Source: Eutypa lata
Taxonomy: Eukaryota; Ascomycota; Sordariomycetes; Xylariales; Diatrypaceae
Reading direction: 5' to 3'
Length of the DNA: 64,000 nt
Assembly (NCBI GenBank): GCA_022661535.1
Contig: JAKULF010000008.1
Span: 1,984,001 to 2,048,000, forward strand
A program made the position numbers and the translations under genes. This document shows, piece after piece, positions 39,001 to 49,687 of this stretch. The notes below the pieces were generated by a model. The model made no database searches, was not told the origin of the DNA, and worked only from the letters and a program-made list of their open reading frames with translations. Position 1 is the stretch's first letter. Each line of letters opens with the position of its first letter.

Positions 39001-40790
39001 TGTCGCTGGGCTGCTAGTCAGGCAGCGATACCATCCTCTAATCTGGTCTCTATCACGTCGATCTCTAGTGCGCCGGTTACAAGCGCTAAAGATGGGACGG
39101 TTACAGATAGCTAAACAATCAGATCATGGCCGACTGTAAACAGCACCCGTCGTATTTTCAAGTGCTTCGTGCCAGATAGCTATCTCTATCTGCCCTGGGC
39201 TGGTCCGTCCTACCGAACCCAGTACCAGTAGGTAAACCCTATGCTACCTTGCTGAGTTTCGTGCTTCTAACACGTCTCTATAGAGCCTCCAGCGTTTGAG
39301 AACCAAGAGCTTCTATTTACGATGTTCATCAGATGAACTTCGGTGAAGATTAGATCACAAGACGGTGCCGACCTGAGATTCCTCCCGAAGTAGACATCAC
39401 CACTTCACACATCTATATCATGTCTCCGAGGACCATTCAAGATTTCCCTATATCCCGGGATGCGTTCATCCATCACATACAGTGAAAAGGTCTCTCACTT
39501 CATTCATTAGCAAGAGCTTCTAAGTATGCCTCCGCGTTTCAGAGGCTCTCCTCTCCCTCCGATTCTCCAGCCGAGGCTATACGAATGTAAACATTTAGAC
39601 CCACCACAAGAAAAAAGAGGTATAGCTATTAGAATGGCCAGTCCCCGGGGAAACGCAGAGCACTGCTCATCATTCTCATGCACTGGGAATCAGTTTGCAA
39701 TGTTTCTATCTTCTTGTTCCAGCGGTGATTTGCGATCCACAGCACTTTTGATCCAGATTTCCACCTATGCAGTTGTGGTACCCGTTCAATTTGCGGGACT
39801 TCGGTTCTAGGCGTCCATCAATAAGTAGTACACCGCCTTTCACAGCATTATGCCCATTTTTTGATGCATCAAAAGATGTAGCATGCAAGGCGGCCACTGC
39901 CGACATGGACTAAGCCAGAGGGTCTCATCATCCCAGCGAGATATACCCCCCCACTAGATCTCTATATATGCGTCTTTATGCAGAGGAGCGAGGCTAGACT
40001 TGCATTGCATCTTGCAGCTGCTATGCCGGTCGATCATGCAGCCTTCTTATGTTGTGATTCACGTCTTGGCTTCTTCTAATCAGGTGGATCTAGTGTGGAG
40101 GAACTTCTCGCGGCTCAAAGCAATTGATTACATACGGAACGGCATGTCGTCTTCTCAAGGTCGAGTTCATAATACCGGATGGTTGACTCGGCATGTCAGG
40201 ATGCGTAGCTGGAGCTTGTGAAAGACTGGTTAGAAGGTCTAGTTAACTCAATAAAAACAATTCTACGAGTTCACGCGTTACTTGGGTGAAATTGATGCTG
40301 CGTCCCAATCTAGGGGGCGTGATAGAAGCTATTCGGAGCCGCATCTGCGCACTCCATGTACATGTCGTGTCAGGAATAGGATAGAAGAGGCTAAGAGGCC
40401 ATTAAGAAGTTATGTTTATGCTAGAAGCGTGACGGATATGCCGCGTAGTTGATAATAATGTACTTGTGAACGTATGAGCGTGAGGCGGCACCGCCCTACG
40501 CTGTGCTTCATTTTACAAGATCGATACCTGTTTAACGACAATGTTTTCATTTAGATGGAAGAGCAGTCTGGGATAATAGCTGTAGCTATTCGAGAAGTAC
40601 ATCCATCTGCGTTCGCTCAACGTTGCTGGTTGCCGGCCCAGTCGTGAGACATCGGGTTAGCCAGCGCCACCTCACCCTCGTTAGGTTGTTACATTATCAA
40701 CGTAGCTACATATAATCATTTAGAAGTAGACTGAATAAGTTAAACTTGTGGGAGTAAGCATATAATGCCACGTCGAGCTGTTCAGCGCTT
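33001..40790. other. Gene desert, middle third: no supported gene
   Basis: Only short frames. A run of ten C at 33027-33036, a 7-base tandem repeat at 37961, and a patch at 38160-38410 that is open on both strands without a recognisable product. No transposase, polyprotein or tRNA was found by eye. Confidence 0.45.
37961..37981. repeat. Three tandem copies of a 7-base unit (CGATTTT)
   Basis: Three exact head-to-tail copies of CGATTTT, in non-coding DNA. Confidence 0.85.
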
Positions 40791-40795
40791 CTCTC

Positions 40796-40822
40796 GTAGT
40801 CTACGTAGTCCACGTAGTCTAC
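40796..40822. repeat. Three tandem copies of a 9-base unit
   Basis: GTAGTCTAC, GTAGTCCAC, GTAGTCTAC follow each other without gaps; the middle copy differs by one base. The first and third units are near palindromes. Confidence 0.85.
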
Positions 40823-40850
40823 TTACCCTCTAAGTAGCTGCTACCATGAA

Positions 40851-40870
40851 CCGTCATGTACCGTCATGTA
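40851..40870. repeat. Two tandem copies of a 10-base unit
   Basis: CCGTCATGTA occurs twice in a row, 28 bases after the 9-base tandem repeat. Confidence 0.85.
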
Positions 40871-43583
40871 ATCATACTAGCACAGAGCCAGTTACTCAAT
40901 GGCCACTCTAGCACGCTCAAATATCCCGTGTACATATAGAGAGAGATCATATTAAGGGATCTCTGTACCTGTGAGCCTTTCTACGGCTCGTCCTGGGACC
41001 GTCCTCACCTGATACAGTGGCGCCACCACAATGTGGTCAATACATACGTAGCTTCACGCTTCGGCATGAGATCAAGACAGTAATACGATGAGAAGCTATG
41101 GGTCCCGATGAGCAACATGTTCTTTTGAAAGGTGGTTGGTTGGCTAACCCTCACATCAACCAGTGAGTGCAATAGGGGCAGCTCTTCTGAGATCCCAGCC
41201 GTTACTTCGACATCGATGCAACTACGTAGTCGGCACGACCATCCGCGGAAAACTTGAGCCTCAACTGAGCTTAGAGACAGTACTGAACAGGTACAGTAGG
41301 TCTGTCCAAGTCTGTCCCTCCCAGGCGTGCCACGATCCTAGTCTTCCAGAATACTTCGTGGGCATCATAATTCCATGTTTATTAGTCAACTATTACGTAT
41401 ACGTACGTAGCTACTCCAACCACCAGGGAGCAGCTAGCGTCTTCTAGAAGCCTCAGTACATGCAGAGACCTGTCTATGTACTCGAGTCTTTCACATGTAT
41501 CCAATACGCATATCTACCTCGACGCTTCACCGTATCTTAACTCAGCTATAAATAACATATCGGCTCGAGCGAGAACTCGCCCGGCTCCTGGAAGAAAGCC
41601 CCCGGCTTCGCCTCGTTGCCGAGTGTCTCCATAGAACACCAAAGTGCAGCTTCCTTCAGGGGGTGCCTATCCCGAGTCTATGGGACCGCATTGCTGACAG
41701 GTCGATCGCCCTACGCTGTCAGATCCCCCTTCCCCTTAATCTTCCTAGGTGTTGCCTAGTGAACTCCTACAGCGTGTATCACCAGTAGCCTCTAACTGAG
41801 GAAGAGGCAACATTGCCTAAGTCGCCGTGCGCCTCCATAGCTTTCACCGACTCGGTATTGTACTCTAGAAATGCCAATGTTTGCTTGCTAATTACTTGAA
41901 TCTCGAGGCGGACATGGATAGTTGATGCGCTGAGATCTAGGCCACCGGATCAGGGAATTTCCAGAAGGAGATCATGGTCAGTCAGCTCAGGAGGCTCAAC
42001 TCAACTGCCGTAGTTGCAGCAACATAGACAGGGAGCAATTATTAAGATTTGGTTCAAAATCTGGTTCGGAATATTACGTGTCACCTACTACTATTATAGA
42101 TCCATGCAGACATAGTCGGTGAAGGAAGCTCATCCGGGTAATGCTTTATGCGTCCCCTTAACTACTCTTTAATATCAGAAGGTATGGAGACAGAATCTAG
42201 ACATGTCTACCACGCTGGCATGCAAATCTTCAAGATCAAGTGGATATTAGAACCATAGCTAGTTATAGGGTAAATGGACTTGTCCATAGACAATAGTTAC
42301 AGTTAGGATTAATCTTTGTTAGTAAACTATGCTGTTGGTAATGGATCGTCTTCGGAACATATATGGGATGTAACAACCTGCACGTCGCCTATTTTGGCAT
42401 GCTAAGAGATGAGAAACTCATGCCGAATAGTACGTACTTATCTAGCCCTTGCTACTATGATACATCCTCTACAAACTTATGGGTTGAATTCATTATGTTA
42501 CGAACCATTGTCAGCTAAATTTGTCTATCACTTCATGTATGAAAATACTGTTTGCTGAATAGAGGATAGCCGATGTTCGACATGCTTCATTCTGTACTTT
42601 AAGATATCATGTATCACCACAGAGAAGTTCCCTTCATGGGTTCACAGAAACCCATTTATGTATTTGCTGTGTACTTATGTTTAAAGAATAATAAACCCGT
42701 GGTCTAGCAATGGATCCGGGCGAATTATAAGCCAAGTGGTTCAAACACATATGGCGTCGGAGCTTCTGCCGACTGTATCGTTTAATTATTGACACGTTAC
42801 CTAACACTTAAGAAATACTTACGATATTCTCACCATGATGCCCTTTTCTTTTTGATACTTGATATTAGTACTGTTTCACAGCACTGTGTGCCCGGTATTT
42901 GTACACTACAACGACTTCCTTGGATAATGTCAAGGCTTCGGCTTCCCGAAAAGCATCGGCTAAAGTGTAACCGTGAATACAATATTTGTACATCTTTGTA
43001 CATACTTACTTTGGGTAAACAAGTTACAGTACATTATTCTTCAATTTCTTAAATTACGTGGGTGCCGCATTCCAGCATGAGAAGTGTCGAAATCGTACCA
43101 GCAGGCACCCCAGCTTCTTCGATGGAGCCATGTCAAGGAAAAGATTTTCACAGTACTTAGCTATAGAAAACTCTAGGGTTGGCAACTTCTCGCATTGAGC
43201 TTAGTTTGTCCCCATAAAGAGGAAACCCATGGAATTCTTGGAAGAATTCCATTGTACTGGCAAGTAGTTGTTATGTATTTAACTAAAGATTATGGACATC
43301 CCCTATTGATCCACTGCTATATGTATTCTTTTTTGTCCCAAGATGTAGACGGAGTCTGTCCACACTATAGGTTGAAAGCTGTACTTCGTAGAGAGTGAAT
43401 AGGTAAGGAGTGAAATGACCCAAGGTAGGCAAGATGATGATATCATTCTTCATTCCTTATGAGGGTTTATAAGAATATCTCAACAGCCTTTGTGTATGCT
43501 ATTTCTGGCCATGGCCTTTTAGATGATGGTGAAATATCATACAGCCAACAGTCCCTTGTTGTTTATCCGAGTCACCCGGTGAC

Positions 43584-43634
43584 AACCCTAACCCTAAGTA
43601 ACCCTAGTCATTACCGCTAACTCCAACCCTAAAC
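43584..43634. repeat. Short degenerate telomere-like (CCCTAA) patch
   Basis: Two exact CCCTAA units followed by three imperfect ones (AAGTAACCCTAG, AACCCTAAAC) within 50 bases. The unit equals the complement of the TTAGGG telomere repeat of filamentous fungi. Too short to be a telomere; it may be a repair scar, a promoter-type telo-box, or chance. Confidence 0.5.
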
Positions 43635-46600
43635 TAGGCCCAGTGGATGACTATCAACAACAACGTGGCTAGTATAGAAGATAACATGCTTCTAGAAAGT
43701 TGTTCCAAAAGCGGTTGTAAACAATCAAGGTATATACAGCGTTGTAGTGATTGTACTAGCCAATAACATGAACTAGTTCGCTACTTCGAACAAGGGGATA
43801 TCATTAGCTAATCAACATCATGGTGAACTTGGTGGACTAGGTATCTCATCAACTTGGACCTATGCCTTCAAATTTGCAATTTCTGAGAAACTTTGTTGCG
43901 GTGTAACAATATGTTGGTGACATGTGTTACGAAGACACAACGATCCACACGGTCCGAGGTGGCCTCATCACGGAAATGGATCCCGTTGCTTTACTGGGGA
44001 AGTAGAACGTCAATCTATGTAGTCATGGTCTAGAACACATATATGCTCACTTATTGGTACTTATAGCTTACCTCAATGACAACTACGTTGCAATTAAGAA
44101 GCCCTTGCTCTGTTATAGGAGGGTCTTGATGGTTATGGGGCTCATAGTAGTCTATTTAGCTTAACTTATGTTTCAGGTCAAGCTACTAAGACTTATAATA
44201 ATCCCATGGATACGTAGTTACTGGTGAGCTATATATGATATGTCAGAAAGAGATCTAAACAATCTGCCGGACCCTCTATCATCTAGCAAGGACCCAAGTA
44301 CCGTATATACTGGTATAAAAGAGCTTTGATATTGGTAGAAGACACTATAAGAAGGCACATGAAAATATCTTAATATTCTGGACCTGATGATCGTCGAATT
44401 CACCTGCAATGCTGATTAAGGGGGTGGTGGGCAAATTAGTTTCCTTTTTACGCACGTCAAAGCGATATATGCCTGTCATAGCCCTTACCAAAAGAGGTGT
44501 TTACCAGGGCCCGAAAAATTTCCGCATCTTGCTACCTATGTATGTAAAGGGACATGAGGTGAGAAGTACTTTTTCCTAGCTATTAATACACCCTTAGGTT
44601 CTCGGAATGACAGCCTCAAAGTGACTTGGAGTCGCTTCATATAAAGTGAGAGGTTTTAAATCTATTATCCGAAGGCTAGATAGCCACTGCATAAACGACA
44701 AAATTATATTTCTTCCTCGTAAGTCCCACTTCCCGTGATTTTCTCATGTGGACCTTGGACCTTGCAACCAGAGAAGCTACGAAGTCCCACTGGTGACGCG
44801 ATCTTATCATATCCGGCGATTTGAACCAACTCCACCCATAACAACTACTAGTACCTTGCTTGCAGGGATTAGGGATTAACAAATAAGACTTATGCATGTA
44901 ATACGTATGTAGCTCCCGGCCATTCTCCTAGACTAGCAGAACTAGAAAGGAAGAAAAGAGAAAGGCCATGCAGTCCTTCAATACCGGTGTCGAATAAGAT
45001 AGGGTAAGATCATCTGAGCTATCATAAGTCGGTGTCCGTTGCTCCGGTACCCCCTTGCTTAGCGTTAGCCTCACAATCCTCCTGCGTTCAGCGCGTAAAG
45101 ACTCCTCGCTGGTTATTCGCTACCGACATCAACCAGATAGGCCACTTGGTTATAACGAAAGATCCGATATAAACGGAAACAGCACAGACTATAGATCATA
45201 CAAAGTCGTAGGGGTGTAATGGGAGAAGGCCGTGTCCGTAGCCGTCCCGATCCGGGGAATGCCCATGTCCACGTGGGATTTCGTGACGGATCACCCGGTT
45301 ACCACCGCAACGGGCGCGCGTGGTGGTTGGGACACCAGGAGATACCGGACATGCCCCGGAGGACTTTCTCGTGGGGGGTAACTACTTTAGGCAGGGGTTT
45401 TCCAGTACCAAGGGTCGGCCTAGACCCAAGGCCCGCATTGGGTATTAATAACAGCCAACGCTTTGACCCCGTCCTGCCTGCGAACTCCTATAACATATCT
45501 TACATATGTACATATAAAGTCTTCTCTAAGTCTTCTCCTGCTGCTTCTAGCGTTCATGACCCAGTTATGTGGCAGAATCAACGGTGAAGGCGAGAACCCA
45601 TGTCTAACGGTCAGACCTATTATCTGTCTTATAGTTCGCAGGATTACTAAAGCAGATTGGTAGTTTCACGTAACTACGCCCCGGGTATGATCAGCATAAA
45701 GCCATAGACTTCGGGGCGATAACAGTTCGGCGACACATCAAGTGGGAAAAAGGACCGTCGGAGTTTCAAGTACATCTATGCTACAGTATCGCTTTTATTG
45801 ACTTGTGTTCTAGATATACATATAAGTCTAAAAGTCCATATTGAGTAGTGAACCCGTTAAGATCTCTGAATTAGTAAGTTGGAAATTAGAGCAGTTCTTA
45901 TGGTAGACAGATAATCACACACGCATACCGTGCTCAGCACTCAACTAAGCTGTATGTATTTCTCTTCTTGTGGATGACGTGTCTTTTGGGTAAGTCTACT
46001 GATACATAGTGCAACTCCAAGCTTGCTATTACGGGATTGCTTAGGCATCATTCCGTACCGACGCGAAGGTACCTATGGTTCGACAAATCACTAGCCTTTT
46101 TAAAGAGCCAAATCGTATTTGATACGATATTAAAGCTCTATTAAGATCACTTCGAACATAACCAGACCAACGTGTCATTTGCACAGCTATTTTGTATAAG
46201 GACAGCGGCAGTTATGAGAGCAAATATACATTGGCAAAGCCTATCACAGTTGTAACGTGGTTGCGAACGGACTGCCCAACCCCCCACGTCATCTCACGAC
46301 AGGGATGGAGTCATGGGATGGTTAAGAAGGAAGCAGGGTGCCAAAAGAAATACGTACATATGAGTCCTCAATACGAAGTGCCCATCGCCTACGGAGTAAC
46401 CTCGCTTCTTTCCTAAACATACCTCGAACGTATGTATGAACGGAGTAGCCGTGGTGAAAATGTGGCGCGGTTTAGGAGACAGAAAAGGGGTCTCAAACAA
46501 CGAGGTTATTAGCAACGACAAGTACTAAGCAATGCATTAGCTACTTCAAATTAATACTCACTTAATTGTACAGCAAAGGTTCTCTAGTGATCAATATTAA

Positions 46601-46989
46601 AAGTAGGTGTAAGCAGGTGTACAAAGTAGAATTGGTGGTGGCTTGACTTATTGCGCCTCCCAGCCGCACCTACAAAGCCACCGCCGGGATATTCTTCCAA
46701 TTATCCACAAAAGGGGGTTGGGGTGTTAGGTATATACACACATGATAGTCTACCAAAAAGGTACTTCACGGTATAAAGAAGCAGGTATTATGTAAAAAAA
46801 GACTCGAGTATGGATTAATTCTTTATATGATCGATTTTCAAGACTCCCACTCAACATTTCATGGAATACGTCGTTTACCAAAGCAACTTTAGGACCAGTA
46901 CACGATAACTTCAGATCCAATAATAGAAACTAGTAAAGGTAGGGGTAAACAAATCTAGAATCCATAGGAAACTATCTCCTTTTATTTTT

Positions 46990-48140
46990 TTCACTTTGTC
47001 TAGGCACTTTTAGTTATGATATTGAAGAATTACACTTTTTGTTTGAATGGTTGAACAAAAATTAAGGATCTCTTGAACTTTGATGAATCTGTACTGTATA
47101 TCTCTATATGTGAAACGTTTTTTACTTTGTTGGATATCAAGGGTTATTATTTGTTAATTCCCCCTATTTTTACTACGTGATGAGTGTATGTAAATATGAT
47201 ATCTTGATGTCTCTTGGAACTATAGCGTATTAGTTTGATATTTGTGGTTGTCCTTCAGGTATATGATACCTAATTACAAGTTGGGTTTTCATGAAGATGG
47301 CTACACAAAACTAGCATATAATACAACGCCTACGATATTTAATATTGCAGTGTTAATCTCGAGATAAAGGGGAATCTGGCTCTTTGTGTGATAAACCTGG
47401 TTTAATAAAACCATTTACGTCCACTCTTATGTACCAATTATGATATTAGGTATAAGTTACTCACATGGTTTCTAAAAGTCAACATAAAGCTGCTTCCTTA
47501 GAATGCCCTGTCTGTAACCATTGAAGAGGACTCTGTCAGCTGAATGAGCTTTGAAGAGTTAGGAAGAAGACTCCTAATTCGAAGCAACTGTAGGGAACTG
47601 GACACATCGTATGGGATCTGAAATAAAGGAGATATGTATATAAACATGGATATTGTATCCATTTGCCACCCACAATAGGGGGATTTGACATATCATACTG
47701 GATGACACTTCACATGATTCCAATTATTTAAAGCTGACAATGGCCAATGACTCATAACTCATCCTGCCTCTAAGTTTAACATTCAAACAACTTTCTCACT
47801 TAACTAGGAATAACAGCTCTTATAGTATTAGTATATGGCATTGAATAGACTAACTAAATCAAACTACACTATCTTAAGGAGATGACTTGGATAGAGTAAG
47901 AATTAGTTATTGGGAGATATTTGGATTGCGGAAAAGGGGAAAGGGGTTGCGAAAGAACACTTATATATACTTCTCTCCATAAACCTAAAGTCAAAATCTG
48001 AAAAACCAGATAGGAGGACACGTTCGATTGTGAATATCTTATGGGAATATGTAAAAAAACAAACCAGGCTGAAATTTTTTTGGTGAAGCAGTAATGCCAG
48101 TGACGCTGAAATCCTAGTATATTTATCTGTGTACAAACTT
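46990..48140 (+). mobile_element. Decayed Ty3/gypsy retrotransposon relic (RT and integrase fragments)
   Basis: An AT-rich segment in which translated fragments, in order and on one strand but in changing frames, resemble a Ty3-type pol. At about 47000-47060 a frame reads DIEELHFLFEWLNKN, like the EEL..L.EWLDEN region before reverse transcriptase. At about 47116-47155 FFTLLDIKGYYLLI resembles the RT FTKLDLRGAYxxIRI motif. Near 47646 MDIVSICHPQ resembles the integrase MDFVTGLPPS motif, followed by LHMIPI like the KMAHFIP motif. Near 47960-48030 NLKSKSEKPDRR resembles the integrase C-terminal NLKTKRPSKKLD. Stops, frameshifts and internal deletions separate these pieces, and spacing is shorter than in an intact element. 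No LTRs were found. Non-functional. The match is by eye, so the limits are approximate. Confidence 0.5.
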
Positions 48141-48697
48141 GATCATGGAATATACTGTGTGTGTGTGTGAGTGATTAGATAGACAACTTACAAAACAGCC
48201 CTCTGTGTATTCCTTGAGCCCAATGTTTACCTCTATATACCATCCCACGACATCTCAAGAGGCAGAGGTAATCTGGAGCTGTCCCTTACACGGGACATAT
48301 GGAGACCAGTCGAAACAAGCAGAGACGTTCAATCCTCGAAAGGAGAGGGAAAGAGGGAGGGTTGTTGGCACAACTAAGATATCACATCTGCATGGCATAT
48401 CCACATAGTAGGTATGCAAAACTATGCCCGAATATGAGATATGAAACATATCGTTGCTATGTCTAAAGCCACCTACTAACTCGTATTGCCTATCACCTTA
48501 TTTTATGAATCACCTGTATATGCACTAACCATGACGATGACGGTAGAAGAAGGAAAAGAAAAACACTCTCTATTCAGCAATGCTAATTAATCCACCACAA
48601 GTAGGTAGGGTAGGTAAGCTTGACTGACGATGGAACACAAACATCATATTTTGAAGAAGAAAAGAGAAGAAAAAAATATAAAAAGAAATAAAGAAAT

Positions 48698-48908
48698 TGC
48701 CTGGTCCAGGAATCGAACCTGGGTCTTCTCTTCTTTTTTGTTGCCATTCTGTGGAGGTGGATTTATTCGCACAGGGTGTGAAGGGTCACCCGGATGTTTT
48801 TGCTGTGTACATTTTGTACAACCGCAGGGTACCGAACCCAAGGCCTTCAGTTGGCATGTTTTTTTTTGTTGTGGAGGGCAAGATGTGTTACCATTACACT
48901 AACCTGGC
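48698..48908 (-). tRNA. tRNA-like element with about 140-bp insertion (tRNA pseudogene or SINE-like)
   Basis: Read on the minus strand, it starts with acceptor strand GCCAGGT, TA, and a perfect D arm (GTGT-AATGGTA-ACAC, A-box), then A and an anticodon-like arm TCTTG-CCCTCCA-CAACA. It ends with T arm CCAGG-TTCGATT-CCTGG (B-box), acceptor ACCAGGC and discriminator A. The two acceptor strands pair 6 of 7 with one A-A mismatch. A tRNA should be about 73 bases; this is 211. Within the extra sequence there is an A run, a second T-arm-like hairpin (TTGGG-TTCGGTA-CCCTG, about 48823-48839) and a second CCTCCACA block. It therefore looks like a tRNA gene disrupted by insertion or partial duplication. 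The loop lacks the invariant T at position 33, so the anticodon is unclear. Confidence 0.4.
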
Positions 48909-49246
48909 TTCTCATTGTTGGAGGGATGTCAACTTATTATTACTTATATGACTGGCTGGCTGGTTGGTTAGTTGGCTGGTTAACTTACTGACAGCCGCAT
49001 ATATACATACACATATGTACAGGCGGCAAGGCAAAGCAGTTGGTACACACATCATCCATAATCAGTATGGTAGAAGGGAAGATTTGGCTGATTCTTTTTT
49101 CCTACACTGGGTTTTTCCTTCTTCACTCCTTTTCTCCCCCCCTTTTCCTTTCCGCCTCCCCTCCAACTCCGTCCCGCTTCGCTCACTTACAGGGGACAAA
49201 GGAGATAACTGTATTGACTCATTGCCTTCTCTATCTATCTAACGAG

Positions 49247-49270
49247 TACATACATACATACATACATACA
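49247..49270. repeat. ATAC tetranucleotide microsatellite
   Basis: Six tandem TACA/ATAC units in non-coding DNA downstream of the i-AAA protease gene. Confidence 0.85.
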
Positions 49271-49687
49271 GATGCCCACCCACCGACTAAACGCATAGTA
49301 GAGCGAGGGGACCTGCATGACTATTTTTTTCTTGATCTCGCGAGGCTACTGCTGTGATGGATGATGTTTATGGGGAGAAGATGGGGGGTTTGCCCGTCCT
49401 CCCTTTCAAAACAAATAAACAAACACACCGACTCTTTCCCTTCCCCCTTTCGTACGCTTAGACCTCAGGCCAGGTCGTCTACCGAACCTGATCAATCAAT
49501 CAACCAATGCAGAGAGTCTATCAATAAAGTGAGGCGGGAAACGCCGCGCTTGCAATAAGTATGTTTTACGAACATCATTAGTATTTCTGTCGTGTCCTAG
49601 CCACACCCCTAGATCATCATCCATCATCATCCCCAAAACGGATTAGGAACCGTCGGCCGTCTTTATTGGCACGCACGTAAGACTCCA

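Larger units (their letters stand above)
40791..46989. other. Gene desert, right third before the Ty3 relic: no supported gene
   Basis: Contains two short tandem repeats near 40.8 kb, a telomere-like patch at 43.58 kb, and two GC-richer islands (41560-41760 and 45220-45470) in otherwise AT-richer DNA. The islands read open over 60-90 codons but match nothing I recognise. They could be decayed exons. Confidence 0.45.
48141..49687. other. Flank of the Ty3 relic and 3' flank of the i-AAA protease gene
   Basis: Contains the tRNA-like element at 48698-48908, a TG run at 48157-48168, a TGGC/TGGT-rich patch at 48950-48980, and an ATAC run at 49247-49270. No protein-coding gene was recognised. Confidence 0.45.

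Noticed and set aside
45219..45587. 122-codon frame as a real gene
   Set aside because: No domain, composition of an isolated GC island, no flanking exon that extends it. Kept only as an observation.
24261..49687. A secondary-metabolite or defence gene cluster hidden in the desert
   Set aside because: No polyketide synthase, peptide synthetase, P450, transporter, NLR or toxin-like motif was seen in any frame.
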